Shown here piece after piece: positions 17,199 to 27,000 of a DNA stretch of 64,000 nt. The stretch comes from Micromonospora ferruginea (GTDB taxonomy: Bacteria > Actinomycetota > Actinomycetes > Mycobacteriales > Micromonosporaceae), in the NCBI RefSeq assembly GCF_013694245.2, contig NZ_CP059322.2:6517001-6581000 (forward strand). Direction: 5' to 3'. The first letter of the stretch is position 1. Each line of letters begins with the position of its first letter. The translations under genes and the position numbers were made by a program. The notes beneath the pieces were generated by a model. The model did no database searches, had not been told where the DNA came from, and was given only the letters and a program-made list of their open reading frames with translations.

Positions 17199-20100
17199 GT
17201 GGAGAACACCGGCTACCCCTGTCCCGGCTGCGGCGCACCGGCCGACCTCGTCGTCGGCTGCCGCACCTGCGGCCGCCCGCCGTACCCGCCCGCCGCCGAG
17301 GTGGTGCGGTTGGACCGGGAGATCACCGCGCTGACCCCGCGGGTGGACGCGGCTCGGCTCGCGTACCAGGAACTGGCCGGCCGGCTGTCCACGGTCCGGC
17401 AGCGGCGGGCGGCGCTGGCGGCGCGGATAAGGGCGGAGATCCCCGCCCCGCGCCCGGCGGCCGTTCCGATGCCGGTGCGGCCGGCGCCGCCGGTGACCGT
17501 GCCGGCGCGCCCGGGCGGCGCGGAGGCCTCCGCCCGCGCGGTGCAGGGCCTGCTCTTCGTCCTCGGTGGACTGCTGCTCGGCACCGCCGCGGTGGTCTTC
17601 ACCGCGGTCGCCTGGGCCGCGTTCGGGGTGGCCGGCCGGGCGCTGATCCTGCTCGCCGTCACCGTCCTGGCGCTCGCCGCGCCGCTGGTGGCCCGGGCGC
17701 GCGGGCTGCGCGGCACCGCCGAGACGATCGCCGCGGTGGGCCTGCTCCTGGTGCTCCTGGACGGGTACGCGGCCTGGTCGGTGGACCTGTTCGGGGTGGC
17801 CGGCTGGCCGGGCAGCCGGTATGCCGCGCTGGTCGCGGCCGGGAGCGCGGCGGTGGCGGCCGGGTACGGGCGGCTGAGCCGGCTCACCGCGCCGTGGTTC
17901 GCGGCGTGGCTGGCCGCGCAGCCCGCGCTGCCGCTTGCCGTGGCGGCGGCGCGGCCGACAGCGGCCGGTTGGGCGCTGGTGCTGACCGCGCTGGCGCTGG
18001 GCGACCTCGTGGTGGTGGTCGTCCTGCGGCGCCGGGCCACCGGCGGCGCGTCGCGAGGGGGCGACGCGGCGCCGGTGGCGGCCCGGGCCGGGCTGGTGCT
18101 CGGCTGGCTCGGGTACGGCGTGGCGCTGGCCCTGGCGGCCGGGTGCGCGCTGGTGCCGCTGGCCGTGGGGCGCGCCGCCGGCACCACGCTGCTGGCCGGC
18201 GCTCCGCTGCTGGTGGTGGCGCTGGCCCTGGTGGCGAGCGCGTTCGCGGCCGGCGGCCGGGTGTGGCGCGCGGCGGCCACCGGGCTGCTGGTGCCGGTGC
18301 TCGCCGCCGCGCTGGTGCGACCGGTCGCCGCCGGGCGTCCCGGCCTGCTGCTGATCGCGGCCGGGCTGGTGGCGGCGGCGCTGGCCGGCGCGGTCCGCGT
18401 GCTGCCGGCCCGGGTGCGCACCGGTCCCCGGTGGGGCGCTTTCACCGTGGCGGCCGGCCTGGGGGCGGTCGCCACGGTGTTGACCGGCCTGGTCGCCGCC
18501 GCGACCGCGATCGCCGCGTTCCCGGCCTGGCAGGGCGGCCGGACGGTGCCGGCCCCGCCCGAGGGCTGGCAGTTGCCGTCGACGTTGCTGCTGGTCGCCG
18601 GTGCGCTGGCGCTGCTGGCACCCCGGGCCGCCCGGCCGCTGGTCGGGGTGCTCGCCGCCGGGCTGACCGTGCTCGCCGCGCCGGCCGCGGTGGACACGCC
18701 CTGGCCGGCGGTGCTGGTCGCCGACCTCGCGGTGGCCGCCGCGCTGCTGCTCGGCGCCGTGCTTCGGTCGCGCCGGCGTCCGGTCCCGGTGGCGGTCGCC
18801 GCGTCCACCGCCGCGCTGCTGACCGGGCACGCGCTGCTGGTCGGCTGTGCCGCGCCGGCCGGCGCCGGTGCCGTGCTGGCGGTGACCGCCGGGCTCGGCG
18901 TGACGACGGCCGCGCTGGGCCGGCGCGGCGCGGGGTCGCAGCCGGTCGTCGCCGGGGTCGCGCTGGCCGTGGCGCTGCTCGCCGTACCGGCGGGCGTGGT
19001 CGTCGCGCTGTTCGGCCTGGGCGCGCCGCCCTGGTGGCAACTGCGGGGCGGGACCGCCGCCGTCGTGCTGCCGGTGGTCGCCGTCGTCGCGGTCCGCCGC
19101 CGCTGGCCGGACCTGAGCGGGTACGCCTCGACGGGGCTCGCGGTGGCGCTCGCCGGGGTCGGTCTCGGGCCGCTCGTCGTGTCCGGGGAGCCGGTGGGGC
19201 TCTACGCCGTGACCGGAGCGCTGCTGGCGCTGGTCGCCGGCGCCGGTGCCCGCCCGCCGGTCGCGCCTCGGGTGGTCGGTGTCGCGTCGGCCGGTCTGGC
19301 GGTGCTGGCCGCCGCCCCGGCCGCGCTGGCGGTCCTGGGTGGCCTGCCGGTCCGGCCCTGGTCGGGGGTGCCCGACGCGGCGGTTCCGGTGGGGGCGGGC
19401 CGCGCCGGGTTGGTGCTGGCGCTCCTCGGTGTCGTGGTGGCGGGGTACGCCCGTGCGGGTTCCGGCTGGTGGTGGCCCGCGCTGCCCTTCGGAACGGTGG
19501 CGCTGCCGGTGCTGCTCGCGGCGGCCGGCGCGCCCTGGCCGGTGGTGCCGGCGGTGGCGTTCGGGACCGGGCTCGCCGCGCTGCTGACCGTCGCGCTGGC
19601 GGGCTGGGGTCCGCTCCGGCCGGCGGGTGTGAGCGTGTCCGCCCCGGTGGGGGCGGTCGGCGTGCCGGCGGTGGCGGCGGGGCGGGGCCCGGCGGCGGTG
19701 TCGGTAACGGCCGCTCGGGGGCCGGTGGCGGTGGCGGTGCTGCTGCCGCTCGGGGCGGTGCTCGGCGGGTTCGGGTTCGGAGGGCTGCTCGCCACCCGGG
19801 CCGGGACGCTCGTCGCGCTGGGCGCCCTGGTGCTGGCCGGCGTCGCGGTGGGGGCGGCGGGCCGCTCCGCCGCGGTCCGGCTCACCGGCTGGCTGGGCGC
19901 GGTCTCGGCGGCCACCGGCTTCGCGGTCACCGCACCACTGGCCGCCGGCCTGCCACTGCGTACCGCCGCGTTCGCGGTCCTGGCCGTCGCCACGGCCACC
20001 CTCCACACCGCCCCGGCCCTGCGGTCCACCCCTCGCCTCGTCGATCTTGGACTTGTGGTCGGTCGTAAAGGCGTGATCCCGACAACCTGGGCGCCACAAC

Positions 20101-20444
20101 TCCAAGATCGGCGAGTTGGGGGCGGCGGCGGGGCCTTGGGAGTGCTGGAGGGGTGGCGCAGGCGGGGGCGGTTCTCGCGGTGCTGCTCGCGGGTGGGGCG
20201 CTGCGGTATGCGGCGGTGGTCTGCGTGCTGTGGGGTCTGGCGGTGGCGGTGCGGGTGCTGCGTCGAGGGGAGGCGCCGGGCGGGCGCACCGTTCTGGCGG
20301 TGGTGGCGGCGGGCAGCGAACTGCTCGGCGGGTGGCTGCTGCTGGCCGCCGGCCGGGTGGCGGTGCTGGAGGCGTACACCGTGCCGGCGGCGCTGCTCGC
20401 CCTCGGCGCCGGCCTGCTGGCGCTGCGCCGCCGACCGGAACTGA
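17199..20444 (+). CDS. SCO7613-type giant membrane protein, N-terminal part (interrupted)
   Basis: A zinc-ribbon-like start (CPGCGAPADLVVGCRTCGRPP) and a short coiled coil precede about 25 hydrophobic segments very rich in Ala, Val, Leu and Gly, a layout I recall from the SCO7613 C-terminal-domain membrane proteins. Genuine membrane-protein coding ends near residue 948, where a palindromic element (20043-20109) begins. Beyond it the frame reads an Arg/Cys/Trp-rich tail (FSRCCSRVGRCGMRRW), typical of a wrong frame, and stops at 20444. The matching C-terminal part continues in another frame (20153-20791). The GTG at 17199 begins directly before the CxxC ribbon. The protein is probably truncated or inactive; function of the family is unknown. 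Confidence 0.7.
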   Translation: MENTGYPCPGCGAPADLVVGCRTCGRPPYPPAAEVVRLDREITALTPRVDAARLAYQELAGRLSTVRQRRAALAARIRAEIPAPRPAAVPMPVRPAPPVTVPARPGGAEASARAVQGLLFVLGGLLLGTAAVVFTAVAWAAFGVAGRALILLAVTVLALAAPLVARARGLRGTAETIAAVGLLLVLLDGYAAWSVDLFGVAGWPGSRYAALVAAGSAAVAAGYGRLSRLTAPWFAAWLAAQPALPLAVAAARPTAAGWALVLTALALGDLVVVVVLRRRATGGASRGGDAAPVAARAGLVLGWLGYGVALALAAGCALVPLAVGRAAGTTLLAGAPLLVVALALVASAFAAGGRVWRAAATGLLVPVLAAALVRPVAAGRPGLLLIAAGLVAAALAGAVRVLPARVRTGPRWGAFTVAAGLGAVATVLTGLVAAATAIAAFPAWQGGRTVPAPPEGWQLPSTLLLVAGALALLAPRAARPLVGVLAAGLTVLAAPAAVDTPWPAVLVADLAVAAALLLGAVLRSRRRPVPVAVAASTAALLTGHALLVGCAAPAGAGAVLAVTAGLGVTTAALGRRGAGSQPVVAGVALAVALLAVPAGVVVALFGLGAPPWWQLRGGTAAVVLPVVAVVAVRRRWPDLSGYASTGLAVALAGVGLGPLVVSGEPVGLYAVTGALLALVAGAGARPPVAPRVVGVASAGLAVLAAAPAALAVLGGLPVRPWSGVPDAAVPVGAGRAGLVLALLGVVVAGYARAGSGWWWPALPFGTVALPVLLAAAGAPWPVVPAVAFGTGLAALLTVALAGWGPLRPAGVSVSAPVGAVGVPAVAAGRGPAAVSVTAARGPVAVAVLLPLGAVLGGFGFGGLLATRAGTLVALGALVLAGVAVGAAGRSAAVRLTGWLGAVSAATGFAVTAPLAAGLPLRTAAFAVLAVATATLHTAPALRSTPRLVDLGLVVGRKGVIPTTWAPQLQDRRVGGGGGALGVLEGWRRRGRFSRCCSRVGRCGMRRWSACCGVWRWRCGCCVEGRRRAGAPFWRWWRRAANCSAGGCCWPPAGWRCWRRTPCRRRCSPSAPACWRCAADRN
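20040..20112. repeat. Palindromic element, family A copy 2, inside a coding region
   Basis: Arms GATCTTGGACTTGTGG (20043-20058) and CCACAACTCCAAGATC (20094-20109) pair with one mismatch around a 35-base centre. They match the element at 6501-6569. The insertion coincides with the frame break in the SCO7613-type gene. Confidence 0.85.
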
Positions 20445-20791
20445 CCAGTTGGCTGGCGCTCGGCCCAGGGCTGGGCGCGGCGCTGCTGCCCAGCCTGGTC
20501 TCGGTGCTGGCCGCGCCGGACCCGCAGCCGGTACGGCGGCTGGCGCTCGGCGTGGTGGCGCTCGGCGCGGTGGTCGGCGGGGCGGTCCGGCGGTGGCAGG
20601 CACCGGTCGTGCTGGGCGCGGCGACGCTGGTGCCGTTGGCGCTGCACGAGTTGGCCCGAGGGTGGGACCTGCTGCCCCGGTGGGTCTTCCTGGGGCTGGG
20701 TGGGCTGCTGCTGATCGGCCTGGCGGCCACCTACGAGCGGCGTCGACGCGACCTGGCCCGGCTCCGGGCGACGGTCGCCCGACTGGGCTGA
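20153..20791 (+). CDS. SCO7613-type membrane protein, C-terminal part (detached)
   Basis: 212 aa with about six hydrophobic segments (LAVLLAGGALRYAAVVCVLWGLAVAV, AALLALGAGLLAL, WVFLGLGGLLLIGLAATYE) and the typical ending of soluble Arg-rich residues. Composition and topology continue the protein that is interrupted upstream, but in a different frame. A GTG at 20153 with GGAGG almost touching it could start a separate polypeptide, though the spacing is poor. Either the two halves are made separately or this is a relic. Confidence 0.6.
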   Translation: MAQAGAVLAVLLAGGALRYAAVVCVLWGLAVAVRVLRRGEAPGGRTVLAVVAAGSELLGGWLLLAAGRVAVLEAYTVPAALLALGAGLLALRRRPELTSWLALGPGLGAALLPSLVSVLAAPDPQPVRRLALGVVALGAVVGGAVRRWQAPVVLGAATLVPLALHELARGWDLLPRWVFLGLGGLLLIGLAATYERRRRDLARLRATVARLG

Positions 20792-20809
20792 CCGTTTCTG
20801 ATCGCTAGT

Positions 20810-20839
20810 GATTCCCTCACTGAAGGTAGTGAGGGAATC
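20810..20839. terminator. Perfect 12-bp hairpin (terminator or operator)
   Basis: GATTCCCTCACT (20810-20821) and AGTGAGGGAATC (20828-20839) are perfect complements around GAAGGT. It lies 19 bases after the membrane-protein stop and 33 bases before the -35 box of the Rhs promoter. It is less GC-rich than the other terminators. Confidence 0.6.
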
Positions 20840-20871
20840 TCGCTGCGCCAAAAATTGATCGACAGCAACTG

Positions 20872-20901
20872 TTGTTCAACCACATCGAAGGTTGTTAGAT
20901 T
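20872..20901 (+). promoter_or_regulatory. Candidate promoter of the Rhs gene
   Basis: TTGTTC (20872-20877) and TAGATT (20896-20901) are 18 bases apart in a locally AT-rich stretch. The predicted transcript has a 5' leader of about 160 bases. No further gene is seen in 20792-21069. Confidence 0.5.
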
Positions 20902-21069
20902 CTGCCCGGCACCCACGGGGGGCGCTGAACCGACTCATCCCAGAGCCCTGGTCGCGGTGTCTGGCGCGCAGTTGCGCGCGGATTCTCCATCTCGCGGCGT
21001 TACGAGCGGCACATCACGTGCCGGGATCCATCGCGCCCTTTTTCGTGCTCTCCGCGTGGAGGACTACGC

Positions 21070-24000
21070 ATGCGCTCACGTCATACCCGCCGCCTGCTCG
21101 CGGCGGTGATCGCCGCCGTCCTGGTGGCCTCCGGCTCGCCGGCCCAGGCCCGGCCGCCGGGCGACGGCAAACCGGCGCCGCGCCCCGGCACGGTGCTCCG
21201 CCCGCCCGCGGCCAAGGGCCGCGACGTGCCGAAGACCCCGCCCGGCCCGGCCAAGGTGCTGCCGTCGGTGGCCCGCCCTGCGCCGGCCGAGGCGATGCCC
21301 GCGCCCCGCCGGGTCCGCGAGCTGGCCGACCGACGCACCGCGACCACGAAGGTCTTCCAACTCGCCGACGGGCGGACCCAGGCCGAGGTCAGCCGCGAGC
21401 CGGTGCACTACCGCGACGGGAAGGGCCGCTGGCAGGACATCCAGCCCGAGGTCACCGCCGCCACCACGGCCGGTTTCCCGTACGCGGCCACCCGGAACTC
21501 GTTCGTCAGCCGGTTCGGTGACCGCAGCGACCGGGTCCTGTCCTACTCGACCGGCGGTCACGGGCTGACCCTGGGGTTGGCCGGTGATCGGCGTGACCTG
21601 CGGCCGACCGTGAAGGGCACCCGGGTCACCTACCCGGACGCGGCCGGCGACGCCGACCTCGTCTACGAGGTGACACGCTCGGCGGTCAAGGAGCAGATCG
21701 TGCTCGCCGCGCCGCCGAGCGGACCGGCGACGTGGTCGTTCACGCTCGACGTCGACAAGGTCCGGCCGGTCCCGCAGCCCGACGGATCGGTCTCGTTCCA
21801 CGCCACCGACCGCGAGGGCCCGGCGTTGTTCACCATGCCGCGGCCGTACATGTACGACAGCGCCGACGATCCGGACTCGGTGGTCGGCAAGAAGGTGAGC
21901 TACCGGGTCAGCCAGCGGGTCGGTCAGCAGGCCGGCCGCACGACGGTGACGGTGACCGCCGACGGTGACTGGCTGCGCAGCAAGGACCGGAAGTACCCGG
22001 TGGTCATCGACCCCACGATCAAGGTCCAGCCGACGCTGAGCCAGGCCCAGGACGTCATGCTCGCCTCCGGCGGACCGGACGAGAACTTCGACAGCACCTG
22101 GAAGCTCTCCGCCGGCGCGTCGACAGGTGGCACGTTCCGGTCGCTGACCAAGTTCGACCTGTCGAAGGTGCCGGCGAACACGGTGCTCGACTCGGCCCAG
22201 TTGGAGATGTACTTCGACCAGACCCACGGTGGTGCGGACGACGCGTCGATGAACTTCGAGGCACGTCGGGTCACCTCGGCGTGGACCGAGAATACCGCCA
22301 CGTGGAACAGCATGGGCAGCAAGTTCGCCGAGGTGGGCGAGAATCGCGAGCAGGTCGACGAGGCGGACACCGCGAAGGTCACCGCCTCCGGCGAGTGGCC
22401 GGGCGCCACCGGCACGGATCGTGCCCAGGCGCTCAACGGCGCCTACCGCTACAACGCCGACGCCACCACCGGGCAGACTTTCACCTGGGTGCCCCGGCTG
22501 ACCGAGACCGGCCAGTACGAGGTGTTCGTGCACTACGTGCCCGGCAGCAACCGGGCGACGAACGCGCCGTACACCGTCTACTACGACGGCGGGTCGGTGG
22601 TGAAGCCGGTCAACCAGACCACGGGCTCCGGCAACGGCTCCTGGGTGTCGATCGGCTCGTACGCCTTCAAGGCCGGCACCACCCACAAGGTGGTCCTGGG
22701 CGACGTGGCCAACAAGACGGTCGTCGCGGACGGGGTGCGTTTCGTCAAGCGCGCCGAGGTGAACAAGCCGCTGCACCAGACCAACGCCTGGCACAGCTAC
22801 AGCGTCCGGTCGATCGTGCAGGGCTGGCTGGCCGACCAGAGCACCAACCACGGCTTCATGATCAAGGGCACGGACGAGACGAACAAGGGCGGCGGACCCC
22901 GCTACGAGTCGGGAGACTTCTCCTACGGCGGCGAGGACGACCACGGACCGAAGCTGGTGCTGACCTGGGGCCGCCCCGGGGTCGCGCTGAACCCGGTGAA
23001 CACCGTCCGCGCGACCGGCGCCGACCTGTCCTGGTCGACCTACGCGGACCCGTCCTCGTCAACCGACGACGACCTGCTCGAGTACCAGGTGCACGCCAGC
23101 CGGACGCAGAACTTCATGCCGAGCGCGGCCACGCTCGTCGCGCCGGTCCGTCCGGGTCGCACCACCTATTCGGACACCCACGCCACGCCGACCCCGGCGA
23201 ACTCGGCGAGCCAGTTCGGTGACGCCTACTTCTACATGGTCGCCGCGCGGCTGCGGGACGGCACGGTCCTCCCGGCGCAGACCCAGATGGTGCGGCTGCC
23301 CAAGGCCGGCCAGGTGATCAAGTTCTTCACCGGCGCCGACGACAACACGCTGACCAGCGCCAAGCCGACCAGCAACTGGGACAAGCTGGATGCCGGCGGG
23401 GAACTCCAGGTCGGCAACAAGGGTTCGATCTACGGCACCAGCCGGGTGGTGCTCAAGTTCCCCACGGTGACCGGGTTGCCGGCGAAGACCAAGGTGATCA
23501 ACGCCCAGGTCGGGCTCTGGGGCTGGTACACCGAGGGCGCCGGGATCGGCCAGCAGCAGTTCCAGCTACGCGGACTGACCCGGGACTTCAGCGAGACCAC
23601 CTCGACCTGGAACAGTGCCCAGTCCGGCGTCGCCTGGACCACGGCGGGCGGGGACGCCGAGTCGACGGTGCAGTCCACAGTGGGTTCCCTCAACGGCGAC
23701 CCGGGCTGGACCAACTGGGAGGCCGGGCCGCTGGTGCAGCGCTGGATCGACACGCCCAGCACCAACAAGGGCGTGCTGATCCGGCAGGCCGACGAGGCCG
23801 GCGCGGAGCAGCGGATGCTGTTCCTCTCCGCCGAGGCGGCGGAGCCGTCGCTGCGCCCCCGGCTGCGGGTGATCTTCACCGCGCCGAACAGCGAGAGCAC
23901 CTACTACGCGCCGAACACGCCGAGCCGGATGATCCCGGGCGACCAGTACCTGGTCCCGGTGACCGTCACGAACACGACCGCGTCGGTGTGGTCGCCGTCG

Positions 24001-27000
24001 GACTGGGTGCTGTCCTACCACTGGACGCGTCGGGACGGCACCGACGTCACCACCGCCGGCAACCAGATCGAGACGCCCCTGCCGTCCGCTCAGGCGCCCG
24101 GTGGCGTGGTCACCATCAACGGCACGGTCAAGGCGCCCACCTCCGGCAGCGACGGTGACCGCCGGGAGCCGTACGTGCTGAAGTGGGAACTGCGGAACAA
24201 GACCACCGGGCAGTGGCTGTCGCAGAGCGCCCAGATCGACCCGTTGGACCAGTCGGTCGCGGTCGAGGACCCGACCTCCGACCAGCTCGGCCTGGAGAAG
24301 TTCTACCAGTACACCGGCGGCAGCGCCGGCTCCGGCGCCTCGCTGATGGTCAACCAGTTCTCCGGCAACGCGGTCGTGGGCTACAACCCGCTGGCCAATC
24401 CGAGCCGCGGAGTGTCGACCTTCGTGCGGCTGACCTACAACAGCCAGGACACGTCCACCTCGTCGATGGGCCAGGGCTGGTCGCTGTCCACGTCGAGCAC
24501 GGTTCGGCTCGGCTCGCCGCTGCAGTTCCGGGGCGGCGACGCGACCTGGCCGCAGCAGGTGGCGATGACCGACGGGGACGGCACCACCCACCTGTTCAAC
24601 CTCGACAAGCACGGCAGCGGCAATCCGGCCGACTGGCGGTACGTGCAGCCCGCCGGGGTCCACCTCTATCTGCAACGCACCAACAGCGGCGACACCAGCC
24701 AGGCCTGGACGATGACCCGGCCGGATCGCAGCCAGTTCGTCTTCGACGAGCAGGGCTACCAGAGCGCCGTGCAGGACCGCAACGGCAACCAGTTGCTGTT
24801 CACGTACGAGCGGATGCGGGTCGACAACCGGGACACCTCGGTCCTGCGCTACCTGACCGACCCGGACAACCGGCGGACGCTGAGCCTGGACTACTACGCC
24901 GCCGGTGACAGCTACACCGCGTTCGTCAACGGCACGAAGCAGTCCCTGACGAACCTGCAGAACCCGCGCATCATCGACCAGGTCAAGTCGATCACCGACG
25001 TCAGCGGGCGGACACTGTCCTTCGTCTACAGCGACGGCGGCCTGCTGCGAGAGGTGACGGACGGCTCCGGCACGCCCGAGGCCAAGGTCTTCGGCTTCGC
25101 CTACGACGAGTCGCAGGGGCCGCAGAACGCCCGCCTGACCCGGGTGACGGACCCGCGCGCGGCGAACACGAAGATCGCCTACAACGATCCCGGCGACCCG
25201 TTCCAGCAGGGCAAGGTCAACGCGATCACCGACCGGCTCAACAAGGTCACCTACGTCGACTACCAGGATCCGGACGGCTCGGCGAGCAACGCGGTGATCA
25301 CCACGGTGACCGACCCCAAGGGCCGGGCCACCGAGAGCATGATCGACGGCTTCGGCCGCGCCACCCGGATCACCAACGCCAAGAACCAGGCGACCATCCT
25401 CGGTTGGGACGCCGACAACAACGTCAGCCGGCTGGAGGAGGCGAACGGCGCGATCAGCACCTGGCGGTTCGACCAGGTGACCGGCTACCCGCTGGAGATC
25501 AAGGATCCGGAGGCCAACAAGAACAACACCTCCGGCCTGCGGATGGACTACCGGTACGGGCTGTCCGGGCACACCGCCGAGCTGACCGACAAGTACTCGC
25601 CCGAGGGGCGGCACTGGAACTTCGGCTACGACGCGGTCGGCAACCTGACCTCGGTGACCGACCCCAAGGGCACGGCGACGAGCACCGCCGGCGACTACAC
25701 GTCGAGCTACACGTACGACGGGGTCGGTCGGATGCTGACCGGGACGGATGCGAACGACAACCTCACCCGCTACGCAGACTACGACCCGGTCGGGTACCCG
25801 AAGACGATCACCGACCCGCTCACCAAGGTCACGAAGTACACCTATTCGTCGATCGGCAGCGTGCTCACCGTCACCGACCCCAAGCAGCACACCAGCACCT
25901 TCGCCTACGACAGCCTCGGCCGCCCGCTCACCCGGAAGGTGCCGAAGGACGCCGCCAACGGCGTCTACATCACCACGCCCGCACCGGTCTACGACAAGAA
26001 CGACAACATCACCCAGGAGACGTCGCCGACCGGCGCGGTGACCACCGCGGTCTACGACCCGCTCGACCGCCCGACGACGGTCACCTCGCCGAAGGACACC
26101 AGCACCTCCGACGCCCCGACCACCAAGTACGAGTACGACCAGGTGGGCAACGTCGTCAAGCTCACCGAACCCAAGGGTGTGCTGACCGCGGCCGACACCC
26201 TCGACTACACGACCGTCTACGTCTACGACGAGCTGAACCGGCCGGTCGAGGCCACCGACGCGCTCAACGGCCGGGTGAGCATCGAGTACGACCTCGCCGG
26301 CAACGTCGTGCAGCAGAACGACCAGCGTAAGAACGCGACGCCGCAGTCGACCGACTACACGGCGAAGTTCACCTACGACTTCAACCACCGGATCAAGACG
26401 TCCATCGACGCCAAGGGCAACACCACCGGCGTCGAGTACGACCGGGACGGCAACCCGACCGTCTCGATCGACCAGGACGGCAACCGCGCGCAGATGACCT
26501 ACGACGAGCGGTCGGCGCTGACCGAGGAGAAGGTGCCGTACCAGTCGGTCAGCGGCACGACCACCTACCGCACCACCAAGTACGAGTACGACGAGGTCGG
26601 CAACCTCAGCCGGCAGATCAGCCCGCGCGGCGTGGAGAGCACCGACGACCCGGACGACTTCGCCACCGTCACGCTCTACGACGCCCTCAACCGGGTGCGC
26701 GAGGTCCAGCAGCCGTACGACCGGGACGACTCGGAGTTCACCACCGCGCCGGTCACCAGGTACAGCTACGACGACATCGGCAACCTGGAGCGCATCTCGG
26801 CGCCGCCGTCGAAGGGCCAGTCGACCCGCAACGACACCGTGCAGACGTTCTTCGACAACGGGTGGATCCGCACCTCGCAGGACGCCGGCTGGAACATCAC
26901 CACCAGCTACGACTACGACGACAACGGCGCCCAGACGTCGCGTAAGGTCACCGGCTCCAGCGGCACGCCCCGCCAGATGAACTGGACCTACTTCCCGGAC

